From NCBI GenBank assembly GCA_050012175.1, contig JBEKHR010000002.1, positions 1-64,000 of the forward strand: a stretch of DNA of 64,000 nucleotides, written 5' to 3'. This DNA is from CAVROP01 sp050012175. Lineage in GTDB: Bacteria > Acidobacteriota > Terriglobia > UBA7540. The translations under genes were made by a program, and so were the position numbers. A model generated the notes under the pieces. The model was not told the DNA's origin. It saw only the letters and a list, made by a program, of their open reading frames with translations, and did no database searches. This document shows, piece by piece, positions 30,908 through 39,293 of the stretch; positions within the stretch are counted from its first letter, which is position 1; each line of letters begins with the position of its first letter.

Positions 30908-31055
30908 CGGCGGAACGCGGCCCTAAGAGAAGTCAGCAGTCAGAAGTCCGGCGACAGAAGCAAGCGTAGCGTCCCGACCTGTCGGCTGATTAGGTGCCTG
31001 TTGCTCCCTCTACTCACCTGATACAATGTCCTATTACATCTGTAGAGGAGTCTTG

Positions 31056-32096
31056 ATGAGAGCGGCTTTCTTAACCGGCATTCGACAAATGGAGATTCGC
31101 GAGACGTCGCAACCGGAGATCAGCGACCCGCACAGTGTCCTCTTGCGCATCGGGGTGGTAGGCGTTTGCGGATCGGATGTGCATTACTACACGGCGGGGC
31201 GGATCGGCTCCCTGGTCGTCAAGTATCCGGAATGGACGGGTCACGAGTGTGCGGGAACCATCGTAGGAGTTGGGGAGCAAGTGAAACGGCTCAAGGTTGG
31301 CCAGCGCGTCGCAGTGGACCCGCTGATTCCCTGCGGGCATTGCGACCAATGCCTGTCAGGCCGGGAACACACTTGCCGGAATCAGGGCTTCCTGGCCTGC
31401 CCCGGGCAGGCGACGGGGGCGCTGGCTGAATACCTGGTGATGCCGGAGAGGTCCTGTTATGCGATTCCGGATGGCATGACCATGGTGCAAGCCGCGGTGG
31501 TCGAGCCGCTCTCCATTGGGCTCTACGCTCAACGCCTGGCGCAGATGCAGCCGGGAGCGAAGATCGCCATCCTGGGCTCCGGCCCCATTGGACTGTGTGT
31601 CCTGCTCTCGAGCCTTGCGGCCTGTGATTGCACGGTCTACGCCACCGACCTGCTCGACGAGCGCCTCGCGCTGGCCCGGCGCTGCGGGGCAAGGTGGACC
31701 GGGAACCCGAAACACACCGACGTGGTCCGGGCGATCCGCGAGCTCGAGCCGCTGGGAGTGGATTTCGTTTTCGAGTGCGCGGGCCAGCAGGAAACCCTCG
31801 ACCAGTCGATTGAGCTGCTCAAGCCCGGCGGAACGGTGCTGATGATCGGCATTCCTGAGGTTGACCGGGTCAGCTTCAGCATTCACACCCTAAGGCGCCA
31901 AGAAATACGATTGCAGAGCGTCCGCAGGCAGAACCAGTGCATGGCCCCTGCTATCGAACTGGTTTCAAACGGCGCCATCAACCTTGCTCGACTTGTGACA
32001 CACCATTTCTCCCTTGCCGAAACCAGGAAGGCTTTCGACCTGGTCGCCGACTACCGCGACGGTGTGGTCAAAGCTGTCGTCCATGTAGCCGCATGA
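31056..32096 (+). CDS. Zinc-dependent medium-chain dehydrogenase (sorbitol/threonine dehydrogenase-like)
   Basis: A 346-residue medium-chain alcohol dehydrogenase. The catalytic zinc site is C-G-S-D in GVCGSDVHYY and GHECAG; the structural zinc site is CGHCDQCLSGREHTC. The Rossmann loop is GSGPIGLCVLLS, and the acidic residue in ATDLLDERL favours NAD. HYYTAGRIGSLVVKYPEWTG matches polyol (sorbitol, xylitol) dehydrogenases. ATG 31056 with GAGGAG upstream is chosen. The ATG at 31026 overlaps a TACAAT word (31022-31027) that may be a -10 box. It may work with rhamnulokinase-type sugar metabolism next door, but no regulon evidence is visible. Confidence 0.87.
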   Translation: MRAAFLTGIRQMEIRETSQPEISDPHSVLLRIGVVGVCGSDVHYYTAGRIGSLVVKYPEWTGHECAGTIVGVGEQVKRLKVGQRVAVDPLIPCGHCDQCLSGREHTCRNQGFLACPGQATGALAEYLVMPERSCYAIPDGMTMVQAAVVEPLSIGLYAQRLAQMQPGAKIAILGSGPIGLCVLLSSLAACDCTVYATDLLDERLALARRCGARWTGNPKHTDVVRAIRELEPLGVDFVFECAGQQETLDQSIELLKPGGTVLMIGIPEVDRVSFSIHTLRRQEIRLQSVRRQNQCMAPAIELVSNGAINLARLVTHHFSLAETRKAFDLVADYRDGVVKAVVHVAA

Positions 32097-32231
32097 TTGC
32101 CGGTTGATCCCGAATTCGCAAATTGAGGGGCCCTGTTCCGTTCCAGCACGTTAGATTGAAGTCGCTTCCACCAAACCTGCGCAGCAACAGGAGAGTGCGC
32201 CTGACAATTGCTTCACTCTAGGCTCCGAGCC

Positions 32232-32402
32232 CCTCCCAACTAACCCCTCACCCGGCCCGCTCCGGCTGGTGAAAGCGCCGGCAGCGGGCCACCCTCTCCC
32301 CTCGGGAGAGGGCGGTTTTCCTAACTTCCACGCGCCCGAGAGATGACAGCCCTCTCCCCGGGGAGAGGGTGTCCGTCAGCTGACGGACGGGTGAGGGGTT
32401 TC
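32232..32402. repeat. CCCTCACCCG/GGGAGAGGG inverted repeats
   Basis: ACCCCTCACCCGGCCCGC, then ACCCTCTCCCCTCGGGAGAG and a returning CCCTCTCCCCGGGGAGAGGG with CGGGTGAGGGGTTT. The same family is at 50632-50740 and 53310-53385. At 32432-32455 the duplicated word of 21919-21942 follows. The 32097-32526 gap shows no gene. Confidence 0.6.
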
Positions 32403-32526
32403 TCCATTCCATGAAGTTAGGAACGTCGTTCAACTTACGAATTCGGGTTGAAGAAGCGGTATGGCGAACTGCTTTGCTGTCAATCAGTCCCGCCTCGGCG
32501 GGATCAATCGAAAATCGGCAATTACT

Positions 32527-33690
32527 TCACGGCCATCTCTTGAACTGCTTGCTGAGCGCCAGCCCTTGCATTTGGTATGAGGAGCCTATTTGAACACCGT
32601 ATATTTTATCGGGCCGCGCGAGCATGGGACCATAGACTAGCCTCCCCACTATTTGCCCATGCTCGATCAGAATGGGCACCTCATGCGCCCTTACTTCCAG
32701 TACGGCCAACGTTCCGAGGACGTCGCTCAGTCCGTATCCGAATCCCGGATCGAAGAAGCCTGCGTAGTGGACACGGAACTCTCCGATGGACGGATCGTAG
32801 GGGACCATTTCTGCTGCGTAGTCAGGCGGCACACGAATCTTTTCTTTGGACGCCAACAAATAAAAATCACCCGGGTCCAGGATTATGCCTCGTCGTGGCA
32901 CTGAGTAAACGGTGTCCCAGTACTCTCTTGGGTCGTAAAAGTCCCTTTCGCCAAGGTCGATCACGGGTGCATGCTTCTTGGCTCGGTAAGCGACAAGGTC
33001 CGTTTCCCCCTCCGCGCTAAGTCTCACGGAAATGCGCAGCCCCTTGTCAATCTTGGCCCGTATGGGACCTTCCGCGTCCTCGTACACGAGATTTTCCCTT
33101 TCGTCCAACGCAGCCAATGGGCCGTCGTGGGAAGGCGGGTTACCCCGGATGAAGCGCAGTTGATTCAGTTTCATTCCAGTACGCACCTTGATGGTAAATG
33201 TGCGTGACACGATTTCAGCAAAAAGCCTTCCACGATAACCGGGGCGAACACGTTCGAACTCGGTTCCGTAGTCGGTTATCAGCCTGGTGAAAATGTCGAG
33301 CCTTCCGGTCGTACTTTTGGGATTGGCCCTTGCCTCAACGTTTTTCGGCAGGCTCAACTCCTCCCTCAGCGGCGCTATATAAACACAGCCTGGCTCGAAC
33401 ACGACCCCCTCAGTCAAATCAACCTTGGTGATAAGCAGATCAGAGACCTTATCTTGGACAGTGCAGTCTTGGCCAGGCAGGAAGCTCGCGCGGACGCGAT
33501 ATGCAACATCACCCAGCCGCAGGTCAATGCTGGCGGGTTGAATCTGCTCTTCCGTGATCTTTTCGATGGCCTCAACCCGCCCGCAGGCGATTAACTCCCG
33601 AATTGTCTGAGCTGGCAGGATTCCAGTCGTCCGTGGCGAGACTTGCTCCGTCATCAAGTGCGGGAAGAGGCTGTCACCTGTTACGGCCAT
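32527..33690 (-). CDS. dcd: 2'-deoxycytidine 5'-triphosphate deaminase, two-domain DCD type
   Basis: The 387 residues are about twice the size of a usual dCTP deaminase and match the two-domain DCD (COG0717 relatives) annotated as deoxycytidine triphosphate deaminase. The N-half holds ILPAQTIRELIACGRV, IQPASIDLRLGDVAYRV, ARANPKSTTGRLDIFTRLI and RVRPGYRGRLFAEIVS. The C-half holds ILDPGDFYLLASKEKIRVPP, YAAEMVPYDP and HYAGFFDPGFGYG, which is the A-G-F-x-D-P-G-F hallmark. The family turns dCTP into dUTP for dTMP synthesis, which would feed ThyX. The pattern fits the dUTPase-like fold duplicated in one chain. ATG 33690 precedes MAVTGDSLFPHL; MTEQVSP (about 33654) is a possible alternative start. 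Confidence 0.82.
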   Translation of the reverse strand: MAVTGDSLFPHLMTEQVSPRTTGILPAQTIRELIACGRVEAIEKITEEQIQPASIDLRLGDVAYRVRASFLPGQDCTVQDKVSDLLITKVDLTEGVVFEPGCVYIAPLREELSLPKNVEARANPKSTTGRLDIFTRLITDYGTEFERVRPGYRGRLFAEIVSRTFTIKVRTGMKLNQLRFIRGNPPSHDGPLAALDERENLVYEDAEGPIRAKIDKGLRISVRLSAEGETDLVAYRAKKHAPVIDLGERDFYDPREYWDTVYSVPRRGIILDPGDFYLLASKEKIRVPPDYAAEMVPYDPSIGEFRVHYAGFFDPGFGYGLSDVLGTLAVLEVRAHEVPILIEHGQIVGRLVYGPMLARPDKIYGVQIGSSYQMQGLALSKQFKRWP

Positions 33691-33789
33691 CTGGTGGCTC
33701 CCTTGAGGGTTGTTGAGGCTGTTCGACAGCCATTCGAGTCTATCACTTTACACGAGCGACTAGCGAGTAGCGCGGACCTCCGCTTTTGA

Positions 33790-33896
33790 CGTTGTCATTC
33801 CGAGCGAAGCGAGGAATCCCGCATTGTCTTGAAAATACTCAGAGCGAGATCCTTCTCCCGCAGGGCGGGATCAGGATGACAGCGAAGGACTCAGAA
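33790..33896. repeat. TGTCATTCCGAGCGAAGCG repeat copy
   Basis: GTTGTCATTCCGAGCGAAGC, GAGGAATCCCGC and the return CAGGATGACAGCG, CAGAATGACGG form an inverted-ended repeat of the family described at 26473-26659. It lies between the dcd gene and the convergent end of the CBM9 gene. No gene is seen in 33691-33914. Confidence 0.6.
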
Positions 33897-33914
33897 TGAC
33901 GGCTTGGAAACGCG

Positions 33915-34910
33915 CTACCTCTCCCCGACGATTCGATTCGACATATGAATGTAAGGGAAGCACTCAGGGATGTGGGTGTCGTAGACGGCGTGGCGGCTCC
34001 AGACCCAGGCGGGATGAGGGTTGAGTTCAACGCCGCCGGGTTTTAGCAGCTCGAAACGTCCAAAGAAGATCCTCCATACGTCTCCGTCTTTGGGAGGCAG
34101 AGAACGCCCGGCGGCCAGCCACTTCATTCCCTTCCAGGGGAAAGCCAGTTCAACGGTCCAACCTTTATCGGCCACGGAGTTGTCGTTGATTTTGCCGTCC
34201 ACATGGACGGCTTTGAGGAGGCCCGGAAACTCCCAGTTCAGGAATGCCCAGCGGGTTCCTCGGGGATGAGTTCCCACCCAGAAAGACCGGTCCTGGCGAT
34301 CGTAGTCACCCCCGAAGGTAAGGGCCTTATTCTTGAAGATGTCAAATTCGGGGACGTCGAATCCGTCACCTGACGGACCGCCTTTCTTGTAAGCATCCTG
34401 CCAGATGAAGAAGACCTGGTAAGTCGTGCCCAGCGCGTTGATCTCGAACTCCGAATAGGCATCACCGCCGTCGATGAACACCTCGGCATCATTTTCCTGG
34501 AAAATCAGCGAACCTCTCTTGGTCAGGTGGGCTTCGACGTAGGGCTCTTCAACCCACAAGCCAACGTAAAGATATTCGTCATCCCACAATGCGGCGGCTC
34601 GCGTGTCGTAGAAGCCGGGCTCTCCCGTAACCATGTCAACAAAACGCGGGGACTTTTCGGCCTTCTGCCAGGAGGGCTCGTCCAGCCGGCCGTCAATTGT
34701 TATCCGCCCTGCCGCTCTGCGGCAGACATAGTGCGCAATGTCTTTCGCGGAACAACCGTAACTTCCTGTGCCGGCCCTCATCTGGGCTTGCCCGCCGTTA
34801 GTAGCGCAAGTCCCGCTCTCCGGAGCCTTCGCTCCGCTCAGGGCAGGCTCTGCGGTGTTCAGCGACGCGAGAAGAATGAGCGCGCTAACCAGTTTCCATG
34901 CGGTTTTCAT
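33915..34910 (-). CDS. Exported carbohydrate-binding family 9-like protein
   Basis: A 331-residue secreted protein from MKTAWKLVSALILLASLNTA (signal peptide). It carries a CBM9-like domain: GRITIDGRLDEPSWQKAEKS, AALWDDEYLYVGLWVEEPYV, ENDAEVFIDGGDAYSEFEIN and WTVELAFPWKGMKWLA. CBM9-like domains bind sugars at their reducing ends or act as sensor or ligand-binding modules. No catalytic domain is attached. Between the signal and the domain is a strange stretch (EPALSGAKAPESG, then CATNGGQAQMRAGTGSYG) encoded by the GCCTTCGCTCCGCTCAGGG-type repeat word near 34825-34850, perhaps a repeat insertion. An upstream ATG (35000) gives a 30-residue extension lacking signal features. Confidence 0.8.
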   Translation of the reverse strand: MKTAWKLVSALILLASLNTAEPALSGAKAPESGTCATNGGQAQMRAGTGSYGCSAKDIAHYVCRRAAGRITIDGRLDEPSWQKAEKSPRFVDMVTGEPGFYDTRAAALWDDEYLYVGLWVEEPYVEAHLTKRGSLIFQENDAEVFIDGGDAYSEFEINALGTTYQVFFIWQDAYKKGGPSGDGFDVPEFDIFKNKALTFGGDYDRQDRSFWVGTHPRGTRWAFLNWEFPGLLKAVHVDGKINDNSVADKGWTVELAFPWKGMKWLAAGRSLPPKDGDVWRIFFGRFELLKPGGVELNPHPAWVWSRHAVYDTHIPECFPYIHMSNRIVGER

Positions 34911-35044
34911 TGTGGGGTTCCTCCGGACGGCAATGGTGAGTCTTCCGCAGACTCGAAAGTAGCTTGACGTACGTTGCAAGGCGTGCCTGTTACGCTCCAC
35001 GACGGGTCGGGATTGTATCGGAACAGGTTGCGCGCCACCCGCGT

Positions 35045-36715
35045 TCAGAACTCGGATGCAACGGGCATTGGTCTGTTTCCGATTTCGGCAACCTCGCCCT
35101 TCACTTGGTCCAGTTCCTCATTGTCGATTTCGGCAATATCCCCTTCCACCCGCTGCACCACCTCTTTGGCATAGGGAATAAAGTGATGCCCGGCGATCAG
35201 GATGGTACAGCCTATCCAGATCTTCGCGGGGTCTGTCAAACACCGGGTAACGAGTCGAAGCAAGTATTTCCAATATGGCCGGCGGTAGGAAGACCTCAGG
35301 CCTTGATGCCAGATCGAACGGAGCATTATTTTGGCTATGTCGACCCAACCCGGCTGCTGGGCAGGCCGCTGGCAATTCCTGGTCTGCCAGAACTGGAGAG
35401 AACGCCACGCACGTTCGAAGAATTTTGTGGGATCATAAATTGAGGTAAGTGTTTTTTGAAAACCCTTCAACAGAACGAGGGGCGGGAGAACGGTCTGGAA
35501 GTTCGGCGGCGTGGAGTCACTATTGTGCACGCTCAATTCGGTCAAGCGTCCCTCTTTCTTCATTCGGTCGTAAAGCGCGGTTCGCGGCACCGCGTGCAAA
35601 AAATTTATCATAGCCCAGGGGACCGCTGCGCGCTCAATGAAGAGAATCTGCTGCTCGAAGATGTCTTCGGTGTCGGAGTCGAATCCGAGGATGAATCCAC
35701 CCGTAACCCACAGGCCGCCCCGTTGCAGAATCTTGATGGACTCAATTGGATCTTGTGACAGGTTCTGGAGCTTTTTCGCCTCCACCAGAGACTCCTTCGA
35801 AGCACTTTCAATCCCCACAAAGACATGCAAGAAGTTCGCCTTGACCATGGCCTCGATCAGTGCGGGATGGCGCGCGAGGTCCATAGACGCTTCGGTATAG
35901 AAAGCCAGCGGATAGCCATGAGCTTGCTGCCACTTTTCCAACTCTCGAGCCAGCTCGAGAGCAAGCCGGTGATTGCCTATGAAATTGTCATCAACAATAA
36001 AAACCTGCTTTTTCCATCCCAGTTTCAGGAGCGCGTCCAGTTCCGCCAGGATTTGCTGAGGGCGCTTGGTTCGAGGCTTTCGTCCGTAAAGCACGATGAT
36101 GTCACAGAACTCACATTGAAATGGACAACCGCGGGAAAACTGAATTGCCATCGAGGCGTAGAAGCCAGTTTTCAGAAGGTCAAAGCGCGCCACCGGCGTC
36201 TTAGTAAGGTCGGGCTTGTCTTCGATCGTATAGAGCCTTCTGGCCGACCCTTCTTCAAGGTCTTTAGCGATCGCGTCAAACACCTCATCCGGCTCGCCCA
36301 CCACCACATGGTCCGCCAACTTCAGCACTTCGTCCGGTTCGCTGCTCGGATAGGGTCCGCCCACGATCGTACGCCGGCCCAGGCTGCGGGCGCGGGCGAG
36401 GACCTCCTCGAGCCCTTTTCTCTGGACTCGCATGCCGCTTACCATGACGAGGTCCGCCCAGAGGATGTCGGCATCATTTAAGTCTTCCACACCCTGGTCA
36501 ATCAGGCGAATGTCCCATCCCTTAGGACATAACGCAGCTATCGTGATGAGCCCCAAGGGCGGGATGACGACCTTTTCACGGAGGAGCCGCATCATGCCCG
36601 TGAATGTCCAAAAGGAATCGGGGATTTTGGGCCAGACCATCAGGGTCTTGATTCGTTTGCCAAGAGCAGGAAAAGCGGGAACAGCCTCGGGCTGTAATGA
36701 ACATTCTTGTTTCAT
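35045..36715 (-). CDS. B12-binding-domain-type radical SAM protein with DUF4070 region
   Basis: The 556 residues contain an N-terminal cobalamin-binding-like Rossmann region (about 22-160; TIVGGPYPSSEPDEVLKLAD), then the radical SAM core with C197-xxx-C201-xx-C204 (GCPFQCEFCD). The remainder of the barrel has VFIVDDNFIGNHRLALELAR, HVFVGIESASKESL and VTGGFILGFDSDTEDIF. A DUF4070-like C-terminal region follows. The base-off DxHxxG of true B12 binders is not seen; LIDQGVEDL stands in that place, so cobalamin may be absent or bound base-on. DUF4070 members modify lipids or secondary metabolites in other genera; this target is unknown. ATG 36715 begins the frame; no operon partner. Confidence 0.85.
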   Translation of the reverse strand: MKQECSLQPEAVPAFPALGKRIKTLMVWPKIPDSFWTFTGMMRLLREKVVIPPLGLITIAALCPKGWDIRLIDQGVEDLNDADILWADLVMVSGMRVQRKGLEEVLARARSLGRRTIVGGPYPSSEPDEVLKLADHVVVGEPDEVFDAIAKDLEEGSARRLYTIEDKPDLTKTPVARFDLLKTGFYASMAIQFSRGCPFQCEFCDIIVLYGRKPRTKRPQQILAELDALLKLGWKKQVFIVDDNFIGNHRLALELARELEKWQQAHGYPLAFYTEASMDLARHPALIEAMVKANFLHVFVGIESASKESLVEAKKLQNLSQDPIESIKILQRGGLWVTGGFILGFDSDTEDIFEQQILFIERAAVPWAMINFLHAVPRTALYDRMKKEGRLTELSVHNSDSTPPNFQTVLPPLVLLKGFQKTLTSIYDPTKFFERAWRSLQFWQTRNCQRPAQQPGWVDIAKIMLRSIWHQGLRSSYRRPYWKYLLRLVTRCLTDPAKIWIGCTILIAGHHFIPYAKEVVQRVEGDIAEIDNEELDQVKGEVAEIGNRPMPVASEF

Positions 36716-36940
36716 GCATCACCTATCCAATGCATCGCTATTCCCAGGATGAGTTAACAATGCAGGTACACTTCCCGCGGGCGATGATACCACATCCCGA
36801 TCTTTTGACGAGTGAAGTTTCGATCTCAGCGGTTGGTGTGCAGACCCTCTGAAGTCTGCGCGCCGAGGGGCGCATCACAGAATCATGTTGATGTTGGCGG
36901 TAAGAGCAGCTCGAATGGCGAATCACTGGCGCCTCCGGAA

Positions 36941-37213
36941 TCATATATCGATCCGTTTCACATTTCTCCGACTGAGGTACCAGCATGGACTGTAGCCGAA
37001 GTGAGGAAACAGGGAGTGGACGCATACCTGGTTTTCCGGCGCGAGGAACATAAACTCGGTTTTGTGGCTCTTCAGGCCCACCGCATAATAGCGCTGGATT
37101 TTCACCACTCCGAATTGGCTACGGCTCTTCGGGATCCTGTAGCGAACTGAGAGATAGTCACCGAGGTACAGAATGAACAACGACAGCCCTATGATTAAGA
37201 GTATGCGTTTCAT
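36941..37213 (-). CDS. Small membrane protein of acidobacterial type, unknown function
   Basis: The 90 residues start MKRILLIIGLSLFILYLGDY (a membrane helix), followed by LSVRYRIPKSRSQFGVVKIQ, RYYAVGLKSHKTEFMFL and CVHSLFPHFGYSPCWYLSRR. The C-V-HSLFPH-GY-PCWYL pattern recurs in small proteins that I recall from other Acidobacteriota, and two Cys could form a disulfide outside the membrane. A longer frame upstream to 37387 is not supported by composition. ATG 37213 is chosen because it begins the hydrophobic start. The overlapping plus-strand frame (36812-37150) is its shadow. Confidence 0.7.
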   Translation of the reverse strand: MKRILLIIGLSLFILYLGDYLSVRYRIPKSRSQFGVVKIQRYYAVGLKSHKTEFMFLAPENQVCVHSLFPHFGYSPCWYLSRRNVKRIDI

Positions 37214-37643
37214 TTGTTCACACCCCTGAGCTTTCGGATGCTCGCCGGAGCTGGGAAAACCGCGACCCTTACCCAGTTCAGGGTGAAAAGGAGCAAACCC
37301 GTTTTTTCGTAATGGGTGGACGACCCACTCGCTACAGGCTATTTTACCTCCAATGACAGGCATGTGCCGGGCAGCGGTGGCCGGCATCTCGACGAGGCGC
37401 CCCCCGTGTCAGGTGGGCAAGCGCGCGGGAACTGAGCCTGTGGCAATTATAAAGTGCAGGCTCATTTTTGCCTTTTCAGGGTAGACGCGCCCGCGCGGCG
37501 CTTCGCCCTGGCGACTTAAGTCATCTTCTCCCCGACCGATCTAATCTATCATTCTGACGGGGAATTGCCAGCGTGGCGGGGCGGCGAGTGCGGGGCTTCA
37601 ATTTCTAATTGGCATGAAATCAAACAAAGGCAGGGTTTGAAGA
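37214..37643. other. Gap without gene
   Basis: About 430 bases between the small membrane protein gene and nuoI. I see no gene or strong palindrome; it is probably the divergent promoter region of both. AGGCAGG lies upstream of the nuoI start. Confidence 0.4.
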
Positions 37644-38102
37644 ATGAGCGTTAGGGAACTGGTTCGGCGGATATTCCTGGTTGACCTCATCAAGGGCCTG
37701 AGGCTGACGTTTTCCTATCAGCGCCCCAGCGCCACCTACACCGAACAGTATCCGCTGGAGCGCCCCGTGGTCGCGGAACGCTACCGGGGCGCCCCGCGCC
37801 TGAACAACCACCCGGAAACCGGCGAGACACTCTGCATCGCCTGCAACCTCTGCTCGCTGGCCTGCCCGGAGAACCTGATTGTGGTGGGATGGGCGCGGAC
37901 CGAGGACCGCAAGAAGCGATTGACGACCTTCACCTATGACCTTTCGCGCTGCATGTTCTGCGGCTTATGCGAGGACGCTTGCCCCGTGGACGCGCTGGAA
38001 CTGACCCAGGACTTTGAGATAGCCCACTATTCGCGGGAAGGAATGATCTGGGACCGACAGGCCCTGGAAGAGGGCCCCCGCCCCACGCGATATGCGCGCT
38101 AG
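37644..38102 (+). CDS. nuoI: Lone NuoI-like NADH-quinone oxidoreductase subunit I
   Basis: A 152-residue two-[4Fe-4S] protein of the complex I subunit I type. The Cys clusters are C64-C67-C70-C74 (LCIACNLCSLACP) and C103-C106-C109-C113 (RCMFCGLCEDACP), the N2/N6a/N6b region. The N-terminal FSYQRPSATYTEQYPLERPVVAERYRGAPRLN is the family signature. In complex I the protein carries electrons from NuoG towards the NuoB cluster N2. Here no other nuo gene is adjacent, so it is either an extra copy or a displaced one. GTTTGAAGA precedes ATG 37644. Confidence 0.88.
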   Translation: MSVRELVRRIFLVDLIKGLRLTFSYQRPSATYTEQYPLERPVVAERYRGAPRLNNHPETGETLCIACNLCSLACPENLIVVGWARTEDRKKRLTTFTYDLSRCMFCGLCEDACPVDALELTQDFEIAHYSREGMIWDRQALEEGPRPTRYAR

Positions 38103-38510
38103 TGTCCTGCCTGGGAAGTACGTTTGAAAAGCGGCAGCACGCAAAACGCGAAGCCCCAAAGAACGCAAACCCTTTGCGAGCGGTCCGACGCTCCGGGACC
38201 GGATTGACCTGCCCAAAGCACTTCAGGTACACGACACTGATTTATGGGGGTCCGATGGCTGACCCATGGGGAGCGCCTTCGATAGGCACTCTCGCGCCGC
38301 CCGGAGGAAGCGTCGCCCAGTCCCCTCTGCGGAAACGCCGCCGAGCTTTCAACATGGGGCGACACTACCCCCCTTGCTCCTCTTGGTGAAGCCCACTCGC
38401 CACGGACACGGATCGACCCGGCGCAAGTTCATTCACGGAGTGCGGAGTTCAACTTTCCGAGTGCCTGTGCGAGGAGCCGCGAGCCAGAACGGCGACTCGC
38501 GGCTGAATCG
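38103..38510. other. Gap without convincing gene
   Basis: About 408 bases with short reading frames on both strands that have no family-like pattern. No terminator of confidence is seen; the region lies between convergent nuoI and HU genes. Confidence 0.4.
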
Positions 38511-38810
38511 CTATTTCTTCTTGGGAGGCACCACGGCATCCTTAAATGCCTTGGCCAAGCGAAACTTGACGACCGTCTTTGCCGGAATGTTGATCGGCTC
38601 ACCGGTCTGAGGATTACGGCCCACGCGAGCCTTTCGGTGTGCCTTAACAGCCTTGCCGAGTCCAGGAACCACGAATTGTCCGCCGCCCTTGACTTCTTTC
38701 GTCGCCAGAGCAGCGAGGTGCTCCAGGACTGCCGCGGCAGCCTTCTTTTGAATCCCCACCTTTTCTGCCAGATGGGTTACCACTTGTGACTTAGTCAACA
38801 CCTTCGCCAT
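38511..38810 (-). CDS. HU family DNA-binding protein
   Basis: A 99-residue HU/IHF-type histone-like protein. It starts MAKVLTKSQVVTHLAEKVGI and has the conserved DNA-arm region PGLGKAVKAHRKARVGRNPQ and TGEPINIPAKTVVKFRLAKA. It binds and bends DNA as a dimer. The tail VVPPKKK is Lys-rich. A strong GAGGAG is upstream, and a sigma70 promoter lies at 38871-38899. It is monocistronic. Whether it is HU-alpha-like or a minor paralogue is not clear. Confidence 0.95.
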   Translation of the reverse strand: MAKVLTKSQVVTHLAEKVGIQKKAAAAVLEHLAALATKEVKGGGQFVVPGLGKAVKAHRKARVGRNPQTGEPINIPAKTVVKFRLAKAFKDAVVPPKKK

Positions 38811-38870
38811 TTGCTGCTCCTCTCCTCTAGTGAAAGATTCCTAGGTTCCGTATCATGGTGGCTGGGGGAC

Positions 38871-38899
38871 ACTGTAAGCAATAAACTGGAGCCTGTCAA
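38871..38899 (-). promoter_or_regulatory. sigma70 promoter of the HU gene
   Basis: On the minus strand TTGACA (38899-38894) is followed by a 17-base spacer and TACAGT (38876-38871). The -35 box is perfect. Transcription would start near 38864, about 50 bases before the coding start at 38810, with a GAGGAGAGGAG ribosome site in between. Confidence 0.65.
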
Positions 38900-39053
38900 G
38901 CGATTTTCGGCCCTCTGTCGTCGGCCCTCGACCTCGAACCCAGCCTGAAAAATGCGCCTGCAGTCTGGCCCAAAAGCGAATTCGCCGCAACCCTCCCGGC
39001 AACCACGTTGAAATGTCGGGTGTCATCCGCTATATTGCAGGAGGGAGAATGAT

Positions 39054-39275
39054 ATGCCGATCTTCGAATACAAGTGCCAGGACTGCGGAGCCCAGTTCGA
39101 AAAAATCATTACTTCCTCGTCCAGCAGCGTACTTTGTGGGAAGTGTGAAAGCCCCAATGTGGACAAGTTACTCTCTGTATTCGCGGTGGTGAAGGGCTCG
39201 CACTCCGCTGCTTCTTTCGAGGCTGGCCCGTGCCGTACATGTGGCGCGCGCGAGCGAGGCATGTGCGGAGAGTAG
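39054..39275 (+). CDS. FmdB-type zinc-ribbon protein
   Basis: The 73 residues start MPIFEYKCQDCGAQFEKIIT, with a CxxC (C8, C11) and SVLCGKCESPNVDKL (second CxxC), a zinc ribbon of the FmdB/CxxC_CXXC_SSSS family. The C-terminal tail adds CRTCGARERGMCGE, a second Cys-rich end seen in many such proteins. The function is unknown; it may regulate or assist metalloprotein or transcription steps. GGAGGGAG precedes ATG 39054. Confidence 0.88.
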   Translation: MPIFEYKCQDCGAQFEKIITSSSSSVLCGKCESPNVDKLLSVFAVVKGSHSAASFEAGPCRTCGARERGMCGE

Positions 39276-39293
39276 TTTTTTGCGATACGAGAT

